Assembly: GCA_018105865.1 (NCBI GenBank)
Contig: CM030837.1
Coordinates: forward strand, 11,724,725 to 11,788,724
DNA length: 64,000 bases
Reading direction: 5' to 3'
From: Metaphire vulgaris
Taxonomy: Eukaryota; Annelida; Clitellata; Crassiclitellata; Megascolecidae
Every line of letters begins with the position of its first letter. Within the stretch, counting starts at the first letter, position 1. The position numbers and the translations under genes are program-made. Positions 32,463 to 43,270 of this stretch are shown here, one piece after another. The notes under the pieces are model-generated. The model ran no database searches and was not told the origin of the DNA. It saw nothing but the letters and a program-made list of their open reading frames with translations.

Positions 32463-34965
32463 CACAGGCCTGCATTTTTTACCTTTTTGATAATTGTTTT
32501 AATTTCAAAGGCTGAATTGTATGTAGTTTAATGTGCTAATTTCATAAATGTAAACCGTTTTCCTCCATCACGTAAGAATTTTTAACAAAACACGAAATGA
32601 AATTGATACGATAAGCTAAAACATTAGCATATATAGCAGTACAAGCGTATGTACTTGATCCTGGTTTTTACTCCATTCAAAGTATACAAATGTCACTTAA
32701 TGTAAAATGAACAATTAACACTATAATAAAGTTCAATATGATCTTTAGTCCTTTTCATTATGCCTCGTTCTCTTCTTTTCAAAGCTTCTTTTTTGACACT
32801 TGCGTTTGTAGACCTTTTCTGGTAACTCCCTCCGTAGCATCCAACAGTAGTCAGCAATCATGTTAACATTCCAACGCCCTTGATATCTCCTTTCCATTTC
32901 CTTGACATCCTGGTGAAATCTTTCACCTTGTTCTTCTCTTACTGCTCCTAGGTTTTCTGGAAAGTAGTCAACATGGGAGTTCAGAAAGTGGAGTTTCAAA
33001 CTCATCGAGCAACCCAAGGTTTTTAGTTTGGTGAGCATGTTTGCAACGATATATCTGAAGTTTGGATCCTTATGATTTCCAAGAAATTTCGTTACCACTT
33101 CTTTAAAAGATAACCAAGCCTCTTTTTCTGCAACATTCATTCGAGCCTCAAACATATCATCTTTCATCATCTTGCGAATATCCGGACCTACAAAAACTCC
33201 TTCCTTCAATTTCGCTTCAGACAATGTAGGAAACTTTTCTACCAGGTATTTAAAACAGGGACCAACTTTTGGCAACGCCTTGATGAATTGCTTCATAATG
33301 CCAAGTTTAATGTGTAGTGGAGGCAAAAGAACTTTCTTCGGATCAATGAGATTTGCTTTTAAAACATTTCTTACACCAGGCACTAAAGCATCTCTTCTTG
33401 GCCAGTCCTTTCTGACCCAGTGGTGGCTTTTATCTCTGCTATCCCATTAACATAGAAAACATGGATACTTCGTGCACCCTCCTTGCTGCCCCAATAACAT
33501 TGATATAACTTTCAAGTCTCCACAAACAATCCATTCATGCTCATTGTACTTAATTTTTGACAGTATGATTTCCAAATTCTTGTAACGCTCCCTCAAGTGG
33601 ACTGAGTGGGCCACCGGCAGTGACGCATACTTGTTGCCATTATGCAGAAGAACTGCCTTTAAACTTCTTTTTGATGTGTCAATGAAAAGCCGCCAGTTGT
33701 TGCAATCATACTCAATGTCAAACATGCCCATCAACTTTGCTACATCGTTACAGTAAACCAAATCCTCGTTTTGAGTAAAAAATAGAATGAAATCATTTTC
33801 GCGGTTCCTGTACCAAGAAAACAAAGTGCCTGTAGCTAGAAGATTTTTCTGTCTCAGTCTAGAACCAAGCAACTCAGCAGATTCTTTCGTTAAGTCTAAA
33901 TCCCTGACCAAATCATTCAACTCTTGTTGTGAAAATTGTTGAGGCTCAATGCAAGGAACAGTGAACTCTTCATCTGAAAAGTCAATGTCTTCATCTGATG
34001 TGTCTGATATAGAAATATTTTCCAGTGATTCAGGAACAGAAGGTATAGGAACGTCTGGACCATGAGGTACAGGACGAATCGCACTCTGAAGGCTTGGAAG
34101 AAAAATTTCTTTCCTGTTTTTCAAATTGTAAACTTCCACATTGCACGAACAGAAATAGCAGACATCAGAATGATTTCTAGCTTCTCTCCAGATCATAGGA
34201 ATCCCAAAGCGAAAAGATTTCTTCTTACCCTGATACCACTGACGAAGTTCTTCAACACAAATGGAACACACTTTGTGTGGTGCCCATGACTTGTCTTGGT
34301 CACATAACTTAACCCCAAAATAGGCAAAATAGACTTTTTTCACGAATTCAGTAATATTTTGCTGTTGTCTTTTCACTACGAAGCTGGCACAAATATAACA
34401 GAAGCTATCAGGTGAAACACGACAACCTCTTGCAGCCATTTCTACTAAGCTTTTACCGAAAGTCGCACTCAACGATGTACTTCACACCGCTTCTGAAACT
34501 CCACTAACTGAAGCACACTTACAAGCCCCTTTTATAACTACTTAGTATAATGATTAGTATAATGATCCCACAAGGGAATTGTGCAACATCAAAATGGCGT
34601 CATCAACCGTATTGCGCAACCTCGGCGTATTACATCGTGTGCGCAATCTCGGCGCCCTTCACCCTCTGCAAGCACAATATCAACCGTGAGAATTACTAAA
34701 AATTGTCTCAGTCCTCTTATGTTACCTAATATATGTATCAAAAATTCATCATTTAATGTACGAAGTAACCTAATAAATATATAAAAATTTCTTTCTTCAC
34801 CAATTAAGCCGGTTGCAAGAAATTCATTTAATAGAACAAATATTGGTTTTAGGTGAAACCGGTGGGTGATGGAATTTTTTTACTTGTTTTTCCTGATTTC
34901 AGCTACCAAATTTACATAAGAATCAACATTTAGTTTTGAAACAATTTTTCCATCGCAGGCCTGTG
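32463..34965 (-). mobile_element. Candidate CAC-terminal (CMC/Transib-like) transposon, 2503 bp
   Basis: Exact 11-bp inverted repeats CACAGGCCTGC (32463-32473; complement at 34955-34965) are flanked by TTA on both sides (32460-32462, 34966-34968), a possible 3-bp TSD as in CACTA/CMC elements. One long gene on the minus strand (32745-34472) fills it, with 282 bp and 493 bp of flanking non-coding DNA. Little similarity between the ends is seen beyond the 11 bp, so delimitation is good but not certain. Confidence 0.65.
32745..34472 (-). pseudogene. Putative RAG1/Transib/CMC-like DDE transposase, one nonsense codon
   Basis: A 575-codon frame from ATG at 34472, broken only by TAA at 33449-33447 (codon 342). 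The same frame continues with full conservation of character, so the break looks recent. Cys pairs C25-x2-C28, C69-x2-C72 and C105-x2-C108 suggest N-terminal zinc binding; residues 160-175 are acidic. Proposed core: D265 (WRLFIDTSKRSLKAVLL), D319 (WIVCGDLKVISMLLG), C338-x2-C341, LPPLHIKLG (H387), H495-x4-H500, and E517 in REEQGERFHQD. In RAG1 the second Asp lies 19 residues before the CxxC pair, as D319-C338 here; RAG1 also has an LHxxxG segment, HxxxxH, then a Glu in a SExxE block. I recall this as an unnamed multi-copy family in invertebrate proteomes. The RAG/CMC assignment is inference from spacing and termini; a captured host gene is the alternative. Confidence 0.6.
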
Positions 34966-35019
34966 TTATTAAGCAGTCTTATTTAGGTTATTCTTAAATG
35001 TTATGCCCCAGTTAGTTAA

Positions 35020-35091
35020 CCCCTTAACCATGTATTTAACTGTAACTCATTGTAAAATGGACGGATATATCCGGGATCCCCAGTTAAGGGG
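35020..35091. mobile_element. 72-bp TTAA-flanked mini element
   Basis: TTAA at 35016-35019 and 35092-35095. Ends CCCCTTAACCATG and (complemented) CCCCTTAACTGGGGATCC. The interior is 'acggatatatccgggatccc', itself palindromic. The ends resemble those at 7383 and 10904. Confidence 0.8.
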
Positions 35092-35415
35092 TTAAGATGT
35101 CGCCCACGTGGTCAGTGGGTCAAGTCTAGTATGGACCTCGCATTTCTTGCCAGTACCGGCGAAATAGTTTCTGTTCTGTAAATTCTGTTATAATATGCTT
35201 GAATACGCTTGAATATCCGAAAAATGATAAGTAACTGTATCTAGCGTTCTGCTTTGGTTAAATTCGGGCCATGAGGCAAATAATACGCATTATGTGACGT
35301 GTAACGTTTGCAAATCATGTATTTCCGGTTTTAGGCGAGTACTCGAGTACTCGTTAAGCTACTCGCCAACTACTCGAGTAATAAACTACTCGGTTAGCGC
35401 AGCCCTACTATCCAC

Positions 35416-35980
35416 TACGTAAGTTTATTTACATGTATTACATTGCATTGTGCCCCACATCTGGAGGATTACCAGGATAAGGAAGGTACATAGAGACTTG
35501 CTATAATAACAAGGCAGTGTCTATTATTATATTTAAGGCTAATTAATTAATTGATTTGTCAATTAAATCATGTCAGGTGTGCGACAAATCGCCCTATTTG
35601 TGAACAAGAAAACAACGACAATAATTTGCACTTCCGTCAATAATTTGCAAACTACAACTTTTCATCATGACCATGTTGATATGCAATTTAAATTAGAACA
35701 CGTACCATAAACAACGATTCGATAACCCTTCTTATCATAAGCGACAGACCTTTCGCCCACAGAAAACCTTTAGTCAATACCAAAGAACACAAAACTCAAG
35801 TAAGTAAGTAAGTAAGTATAATCTCGTAAATTTATGCAGCACTTTGTGGATTAGTACAGTTGTAGCTGCTTATTCTTATGCGCATAATTTTTCGTGAAAT
35901 AGCTATGGGCAAGGTGGATTGTAGGCCGGGCGAAGTCAGTGTATCTACGGGGCGGCTGGGCGGGTTGCTAAAGCCACGGA
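35416..35980. other. Stretch without gene
   Basis: Contains a short (AAGT)n run near 35798-35818. An L2-like 'atttatgcagcactttgtgg' phrase near 35830 may be an old LINE tail. No coding support. Confidence 0.45.
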
Positions 35981-35984
35981 GGAA

Positions 35985-36860
35985 ATAATAATCTTAATAT
36001 ACATCAACGACATCGATGATATAATGTCAAAAATTTCAAAATTCGCTGATGACACAAAACTGTGTGGACTGAGTGATAGTGAAGCAGAATCAAAAATTTT
36101 ACAACAAGACCTTAATAAGCTATCCCAGTGGTCGGCAGACTGGCAAATGCTTTTTAGTACAAATAAATGCTCGGTGATGCACATTGGGAAGAAGGGTCAT
36201 GAATTTAAGTTATGTGGGAAAGGGACTAAAAGTTACAACCGAGGAGAAAGATCCTGGGGTGTCGTCATGCATAACAGCTTAAAGCCATCTAGGCAATGTG
36301 CAGAGGCAGCTAAGAAGGCCAACAAAATTCTAGGTATGATCAAAAGAACGATAGTGAGCAGAGAAGGATGTAATAACAAGACTTTACAAAACATTGGTAC
36401 TCCCACAATTAGAGTATTGTGTTCACTGTTCAAGCATGGTGTCCCTTCCTGAAGAAAGACATAGAGACCCTAGAAAGAGTGCAACACAGAGCAACAAAGA
36501 TGATCAAGGGATATCAATGTCATATCATAAACTAACCTATGAGGAAAGGCTATATCACTGTGGATTGACAACCCTGGAAAAAAGAAGAGAGAGAGGGGAT
36601 TTGATAGAGACATACAAAATACTAGCAAACAAAGTGGAAATGCCAAGAGAAAGATTCTTTAAAATGAAGCAGTATGATCGAACCAGAGTAGGCCTACACA
36701 GCATGAAACTGTTCAAGAAACGGGTTGGGAGACATAAACAGCATTTTTAGTGCAGGAGTGGTGGACATATGGAATGAACTGGATGAGGGGGTAGTAACGG
36801 CTACAACTGTAAACGAGTTCAAAATAAACCTCAGTAGTTTAGGATATTAGATTGGACGGG
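35985..36860 (+). mobile_element. CR1 LINE relic, C-terminal half of ORF2
   Basis: The plus strand reads INDIDDIMSKISKFADDTKL (FADD = RT motif C), LSQWSADWQMLFSTNKCSVM, LKPSRQCAEAAKKANKILGM. After a shift near 36395 come VLPQLEYCV, HRATKMIKGYQ-type residues, LTYEERLYHCGLTTLEKRRE, RGDLIETYKI and a final NEFKINLSSLGY with stop near 36850. This is the standard end of CR1-clade ORF2. Frameshifts near 36230, 36395 and 36470 inactivate it. Confidence 0.9.
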
Positions 36861-36959
36861 AACAACAGTGGTTCTCATACAAGGCAGTCCCTACTGAACC
36901 ACTTTAAACCTTGTTATATTATATTAAATGCCTTTTTAAATAGATATATTCTTTAAAGT

Positions 36960-37315
36960 CTAGACCTGACGGCTTGAGGAGATAGTTAAGGAATCAGAGA
37001 AGAGGAATCAGAACTTGTTGCTTGACCACGGCGTAGGCTGCGGGGAGCTGGAATTGAGTTCCAAAGCCTAAGTTCTGGCGCAGCATACGAGAAAGCACGG
37101 TTGCAGATTTTGATAGTTGATTGGCTTTAGCAGGCGTGAGAGTGTGATATGAGATGACGATCGTGTACTGTGTAGGTCCAGGAGGTTGAGGCGTTAAGAG
37201 TTTTCGCAGGTAGGCAGGTTTTGATAAATGGAATGAACTGTGGATGATCGTTACTGTAATACTATATATGCTATTGTAGCCTACCGGTACTGTATGCGTT
37301 CTAAAATTTCGAGCC
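36960..37315 (-). mobile_element. L2-like LINE 3' fragment
   Basis: The minus strand gives HLSKPAYLRKLLTPQPPGPT and later decayed GxQFQLPAAYAVV, in shifting frames. It is the same family as 38699-39370 and abuts the trinucleotide array. Confidence 0.65.
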
Positions 37316-37660
<345 letters not shown>

Positions 37661-39370
37661 AGCGCCATTGTAGTAGTAGGCCTACATCTGCACCAGTCGA
37701 TGGTCGCTTCAGTGAATAATCGTAGTCGTTAATCATTGTCCGTGGTGAATCGAGGTTGTAATCCAAAGGTCAGTCCGTACTTCCGGATTCCAGGTTAAGG
37801 CGGATATCATCATCATCATCATTAACCGTGGGCTCATCGCCCGTTGGTGTATAATGCCATCTCCACAGTTTTCTGCCATTCTTTCCTGTCCGTTGCTCTG
37901 TGACTATAAGATCCTGTAAACTGCTTCCACACCATTCTTCAATATCATCACACCATTCCTTGTGTGGTCTCCCTCTCTTATTGGCACCCTCCATTATTCC
38001 AAACATTAGAGCTTTGATCTTTCTGTCCTCTTTCATTCTGCATATGTGTCCGAAAAGTTGGAGTTTCCTTTGTTTTACTCTTTCCAGCATGGTTTGTTTG
38101 GGCTGAATTCTCCTGTATAGTTCTTCATTTGTGATTTTTTTCGACCCATCCGATTCGTAGTATTTTTCTATAACATTTTCTTTCAAAGGCTAGTATTTTT
38201 CTTTCCAGGTCTTTGGTGATGGTCCATGTTTCGCATCCATATAAAAAGCTGCTGAAGATACAGGTTTCGAGTATTTTCTTTTTTGTTTCAGTGCTTATTG
38301 ATTTGCTTTTCCAGATCTTATCCATTGCCATCAGTTGATCTAGAGCTCTTGCTGCTCTTCTTGCGACCTCTTGTCTGCAGTCTAAGTCATGTGTCATATT
38401 GCTTCCAAGATAGGTGAAGTTTTCTACGTTCTCTACTTCTATTCCATTTACTTTAATTTTTCTTTTGATCTCTTTGTCGCCAAACACCATTGTCTTTGTC
38501 TTCTCAATGTTTATTGACAGTCCATAGCGCTCAGCTTCTTTGCTCAGTATCTGTACCGTGTTTTCCAGATCATCTTCATTTCCCTCTAGGATGTCAATAT
38601 CATCAGCAAACCTAAGGTTGTTAAATGAAAGTCCCTGAACTGTTATGCCTTTTACATGTTCTTTGACTTTGTCCATTGCTCTTTCCAGGTCTGTGATGAA
38701 GGCGGATATGCAGTCAGGAATAGATGTGTTTTAAGTCTAGACCTGAAGGTAGTAAGACAATCAGTTTGGCGGACCTGTACCGGCAGAGAATTCCAAAGTC
38801 TGGGTCCGGCGACAGAAAAAGCACGTTTTCCAGTAGTAGTCCTGCTATAGGGTATGTAAAGAGTAGTAGCATCAGATGACCTCGTTGAGTGCTGGTTGTC
38901 TTGAGCAGTCAGTAACGATCGGAGATACATTGGCTGATTTTTGTGGAGCGTCTTATGCACAATGAGACTTATTTTGAATTCAATTCTTTGTTTGACAGGT
39001 AGCCAATGAAGTGATTTTAGGATCGGTGTGATGTGCTCATATTTGGCAGTTCCAGTGATAGCTCTGGCTAATGAATTTTGAATCCTTTGCAGGCGGTTTA
39101 AGTCGGATTTTGAAATACCAGTAAACAGTGAATTACAATAGTCGAGACGACTCGATACCAAAGCGTTGGCCAGAGGAATGAGTGCAGAGGAAGGGATGAG
39201 GTGTCTAATCCTCCTTACATCTCGTATGTTATAGTGAGCAGAACGGCAGACGAAGGCAATGTGTTCTGAGAATGAGAGGTGATTATCAAAAATAACTCCA
39301 AGATTTCGAGCAGACTGAGAGGGATGAATCGGTGAAGTGCCAAAGGAAAGACATGCAGTTACTTCAGTCT
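37661..39370 (-). mobile_element. L2-like LINE relic, split by an RTE-like insertion
   Basis: The minus strand from 39370 reads ARNLGVIFDNHLSFSEHIAF, SSRLDYCNSLFTGISKSDLN, LQRIQNSLARAITG, LKSLHWLPVKQRIEFKISLI, FSVAGPRLWNSLPVQVRQTD and RLKTHLFLTAYPP (38705). After the RTE insertion the last part continues at 37796-37661, ending 'aatggcgctaaagaagtc' next to the TAG/CAG tail. The block 39161-38710 is open, but upstream parts are shifted. Confidence 0.88.
37808..38698 (-). mobile_element. RTE-like LINE, 5' truncated, with 11-bp TSD
   Basis: The direct repeat AAGGCGGATAT at 37797-37807 and 38699-38709 flanks it; the 3' tail is (ATC)n at 37808-37822. The minus strand encodes LSFNNLRFADDIDILEGNED (RT motif C), LSINIEKTKTMVFGDKEIKR, NVENFTYLGSNMTHDLDCRQ, FSSFLYGCETWTITKDLERK, then LFGHICRMKEDRKIKALMFG and GRPHKEWCDDIEEWCG. 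One frameshift near 38150-38180 separates two open frames. Well preserved, hence young. Confidence 0.93.
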
Positions 39371-39374
39371 AAGT

Positions 39375-39500
39375 GAGATATGGCAGGACATTGGAGATTT
39401 AATTACCACTCGTAATAGTGAGTTTTGAATTAATTGTAGGGGCCTAATTTGTTGATGGAGGTCTTTTGGAAGGCTATATAGTAGAGGGAGTTGCAGTAGT
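39375..39500 (-). mobile_element. Short LINE fragment (L2/CR1-like)
   Basis: The minus strand reads LPLLYSLPKDLHQQIRPLQL then IQNSLLRVVIKSPMSCHIS, the 'NSLLxGLP…LQxIQNSxxR' block of L2/CR1-type ORF2. Confidence 0.65.

Positions 39501-39502
<2 letters not shown>

Positions 39503-39551
<49 letters not shown>
39503..39551. repeat. (TA)n microsatellite
   Basis: About 24 TA units. Confidence 0.95.
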
Positions 39552-39554
<3 letters not shown>

Positions 39555-39999
39555 ATGAAATCTCCTTTTTGATCCCTTAAGTGGCAATGGACAATCCCCG
39601 CGTATGTGTTTTAAAGATATTCAGGGAAAATTTGACGGGCGGGAAGAGAAAATTTGGCCTAAAACTAGAGGTGGGTCGATTAATCGAAATCGTAATCGCG
39701 ATTTTTGGAAAAACCGAAATCGAAATCGACACGATTATCAAATAAATCGAAATAATCGATAATCGTCGAAAAAATAATCGAAATCGCGATTATTTTTCGA
39801 TTATTCCCGTATGTTATATTATACAATATTTCCGATTCAAAGAAAGATAACTTACCGTTGATTATCAGATTTTCATTGAAAATGGATTCAACAGCGTCTA
39901 AAGACAGGTACCATCTTTCTGGGTTTGACAGCAGCTTTCGATACGGTGTGTCATGTGGTTGTAATGTACAAACTCTAGCTCAACTTGCCACCCCGGCTT

Positions 40000-40193
40000 T
40001 AGTGGCGGCTCTAGGATTTGGCAAGTGGGGGGCCGTTGGGGTGGCAACTTGCCAACTTCTAATCATGGGGGCCAACCATTTGTTGTTTAATGTATGTAGC
40101 ATTAAGTATAGGGTCCCAACTGGGGGGGCCACTGGGGGGCCAGGCACTCAATAGGGGCACGGGCCCTCTGGCTCCCCGGTGGAGCCGCCACTG
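40000..40193. mobile_element. hAT MITE with GTGGCGGCTC ends
   Basis: Left TAGTGGCGGCTC, right GAGCCGCCACTG; flanks CCCGGCTT and CCCTGGTT could be an 8-bp TSD with mismatches. Absent from copy 2 at the same place (50650), which shows the empty site. A relative is at 52845-53032. Confidence 0.8.
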
Positions 40194-40446
40194 CCCTGGT
40201 TCTGTCAATTTGTGGAATTACTCATCTCTGAGAGACGGTTCTGAGTTCACTTGGGAGAAGATGTCAGCTCCTGGAGACGTCAGCGAAACGGTCTAACACA
40301 GTGTTCAGTTCTAGCACCTATGTTATTCAATTTGTAGGCTTATAGGCCTACAAACGACTTAACCTGATACAATCAGTAGGAAGTTTGGATACGCTGACGA
40401 TATCGGTCTTGCCACCCAGGCTCGATCCTTTAAGGAGATTGAAGAC

Positions 40447-41212
40447 CAGGGTTATTTCTAGGATTGTGAATTGGGGTGGGGTGTCGGGAAAATCTGGGGG
40501 TGTTTATTTCTAGGATTGTAGGATTGTGAATTTGGGGGTGTCGGCAAAATCTGGGGGTGTCGAAATTTGGAGGTCTCTACCGAAAAAGGCTGACAAGCAA
40601 CAAAACGTTATAGAGACTCACACAAAGTCTGACACGCAAAAAAGTCATCCGAGGATAAAAGTTGTGGGGTGTATTTCTCCATTTGGGGGCAGGCCCCTTC
40701 AGAGGCTGAAGGAGGCCCAGGCCAGTTGGAATTTCGAGGCCTCTCCTAGCCTTCCCAACAATTAAAATTTTGACAAGCGAAAAAGGTAATCACCAAATTT
40801 TAGGACCGCAGAATACCTTCCTAGCTTTCCCAAAATCCCAAAATTGTCAACAAGCAAAAAAGGTCATCACCAAATTTCGAAGCCCCTTCTAGTAGTAGCT
40901 ATCTAGCTTTCTTGCTCTCCCAGAATTCTAGACAAGGAAACAAAGGGAGGCCCCCAAATGATGGAGGCCCGGGCCGAATGGCCCTCCTGGTCCCCCCTCT
41001 GAATGGGCCTGTTTGGGGGTGTTCAGGGCTAATCAATATGCATTCTGTATGCCATTATATTATATTATATTATATTATATTATATTATATTATATTATAT
41101 TATATTATATTATATTATATTATATTATATTATTGACATTACCAAATTTTAGGGGGTGTCGACCTCAAATTGGGGGGGTGTTGGGAGTGTTAGGGGTGTA
41201 GAAATATCCCTG
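40447..41212. mobile_element. hAT MITE with CAGGGTTATTTCTA ends (copy 1)
   Basis: Left CAGGGTTATTTCTA, right TAGAAATATCCCTG; TSD TTGAAGAC identical on both sides (40439-40446, 41213-41220). It holds four TGACAAGCAAAAAAGGTC-like words and a (TTATA)n array. Confidence 0.92.
41057..41136. repeat. (TTATA)n microsatellite
   Basis: About sixteen pure ATATT pentamers; copy 2 lacks them. Confidence 0.95.
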
Positions 41213-41321
41213 TTGAAGACCAACTGAACATCAATACACAGAGGATTGCCGAATACTGTAAAATATGGCGGGAAAGACAGTTTCTAAAGGTACTGTGAAA
41301 TAATCGAAATCGCGATTATAT

Positions 41322-42871
41322 CATCATCAGTGTTTCTGTCTCTCGACAGGTCCAGGTATCCAGTTATTCCACTCCGATCGATTGCTTGCTTCTTCTTTGA
41401 GTTCCTGATATCCTTTATTCATCATCCACTCCAACATCATCTTTCTCGGTCTACCTCTCACTCTCTTTCCCTCTATTTTTCCTTCGATTATTGTTCTTAG
41501 TAAAGAGTCATGCCGGAGGACATGTCCCATCAATTTCTCTGCCTTTTCCGGATTGTATCTATCAGGCTTCTTTCTTCTTCTATCTCCTTCATGACTTCCT
41601 CGTTTGTCTTATGCTCTGTGTATTTTACTTTTAGCATTTTCCTCCAAATCCACATTTCAAAAGCCTCTAATCGTTTTATATCTTCCTTTCTCATTGTCCA
41701 CGTCTCCGCCCCATACAACGCCACACTCCATATCAATGTTTTTACCAATCTCTTTTTAGGTTTAGTTTTAGTTTACTTTGCATCAGCTCCTTTCTCTTGT
41801 AAAAGCTTCTTTTTTGCTATTGCTATACGTCTTCTTATCTCTTTATTGCATCTGGCATCGGTTGTTATCAGACTTCCTAGATAGCTAAATTCCTTCACTT
41901 GCTCTATGATCTGTCCATAAACCTTTATTTCCACTCTCATTCCTTCTTTTTTACTTATTACCATAACTTTAGTCTTTTTTGTATTGATTCTCATTCCATA
42001 ATTTTCTGACACTTGTATCAGTTTATCCATTACTTCCTGAAGCTCTTTTTGATTGCTTGCTAGCATGGCCTGATCGTCTGCGAAGCGCAGCGCCTTTAGT
42101 AGTACTCCTCCGACTTTTACTCCCTTATCTGTATTCTCCATCGCCTCTTGTACTAATTCTTCGATGTATATGTTAAACAGCAGCGGTGACAGTGGACATC
42201 CCTGCCTTACTCCTCTGCCAATCATACATGATTCACTCAGTTCTCCCTCTATTCTCACCTTCACTGACTGTCCAAGGTATAGGTTTGCTATCAGTCTTCT
42301 GTCTCTCCAATCCACTCCCACCCTTTTCAGTGCTCTCATCAAAATCCTCCAGTCTACTCTGTCAAACGCTTTTTCGTAATCCACGAAGCATATATAGATA
42401 TTTTTCCATTTTGAAGTCTTCTCTCTTAGCATTCTTAAGCATCCGATTGCATCCCGTGTTCCTTTCCTTCCGAAACCCAAACTGATCCTCTCCAAGGAAT
42501 CCTATTACATCTGTTTTCGCTTGTACTCTTTTTGTAATGACCTTGAGTATTATCTTCGCCGCATGGCATAATAGACTGATAGTTCTATGGTCCTCGCATT
42601 CCATTGCATTTACTTTCTTTTTAATCGGAATCATTATTGATTGTAGAAAATCGTTCGGCCATTCTCCTGTCATATAGATTTGTTGGCAGATTTCGACCAG
42701 TTCGTTTTGTTGCATTCTCTCCTAGTATCTTTATTGCTTCTGCTGGTATGTGGTCCCTCCTTCTGCTTTGTTGTTTTTCATCTCTTCTAATGCATTCAGA
42801 ATTTCTTCTTTCATCAGTCCTGGTCCTAGTTCTTCGCTTTCAACTGTTTGCTGTTCCTCTATATCGAGTTC
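41322..42871 (-). mobile_element. RTE-like LINE, 5' truncated, with 11-bp TSD
   Basis: TSD CGCGATTATAT at 41311-41321 and 42872-42882, (ATC)n tail at 41322. The minus strand gives MKEEILNALEEMKNNKAEGG, CEDHRTISLLCHAAKIILKV, EDQFGFRKERNTGC, ICFVDYEKAFDRVDWRILMR (motif A), RGVRQGCPLSPLLFNIYIEE (motif B), LRFADDQAMLASNQKELQEV (motif C), KEFSYLGSLITTDARCNKEI, VALYGAETWTMRKEDIKRLE and GRPRKMMLEWMM. Three or four frameshifts split it. About half of a full ORF2 is present. Confidence 0.93.
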
Positions 42872-43062
42872 CGCGATTATATAAAAAACCGTAATCGTAA
42901 TCGAAATCGCAATCGTGAAAAATAATCCAAAATAATCGTAATCGTAATCGGAAAAAATAATCGTAATCGACCCAGCTCTACCTAAAACATCTAGGTCCAC
43001 ACCCTTGTATTTGAGTGGTCTTGCAGCTCTTGCTTGTGAATGACAACACACGTATATCTTCA

Positions 43063-43066
43063 ATAC

Positions 43067-43157
<91 letters not shown>
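43063..43157. repeat. (TAG)n microsatellite, left part
   Basis: About thirty TAG units with one slip. Continues at 45284 beyond the inserted element. Confidence 0.95.
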
Positions 43158-43159
<2 letters not shown>

Positions 43160-43182
43160 TGGCGACCATGTGCCACAGATAG

Positions 43183-43270
<88 letters not shown>

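Larger units (their letters stand above)
32291..35407. mobile_element. hAT MITE with ACTCGAGTA words, carrying an inserted transposon
   Basis: Ends TAGGGCTGTGC and (complemented) TAGGGCTGCGC; TSD CTATCCAC perfect on both sides (32283-32290, 35408-35415), fitting the Ac-type pattern nTnnnnAn. Subterminal DNA on both sides is rich in GAGTACTCGAGTA words. Without the 2.5-kb insertion at 32463 and the TTAA element at 35020, about 535 bp remain, a normal MITE size. Confidence 0.92.
39903..41310 (+). mobile_element. LINE RT fragment inside the composite hAT (copy 1)
   Basis: The plus strand has TIFLGLTAAFDTV (RT motif A, about 39913-39945), then a decayed motif B near 40290, KFGYADDIGLATQARSFKEI (motif C, about 40390-40440) and, after the inner MITE, EDQLNINTQRIAEYCKIWRE (41213-41280). 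It resembles Jockey/CR1-group RT. The same fragment, with the same break, is in copy 2. Confidence 0.8.
39666..42980. mobile_element. Composite hAT element, copy 1 (TAATCG words), 3315 bp
   Basis: Ends TAGAGGTGGGTCGATTA and (complemented) TAGAGCTGGGTCGATTA; TSD CCTAAAAC perfect on both sides (39658-39665, 42981-42988). AATCGTAATCG words fill both ends. Inside: a LINE RT fragment, a GTGGCGGCT hAT MITE (40000), a second hAT MITE (40447) and an RTE-like LINE (41322). Copy 2 is at 50320-52232. Confidence 0.95.

Noticed and set aside
32291..35407. The 575-codon gene as the transposase of the surrounding TAGGGCTGTG hAT
   Set aside because: It lacks the hATC motif and BED finger, and an inner pair of CACAGGCCTGC repeats with TTA flanks separates it from the hAT ends. 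Kept as an alternative only.
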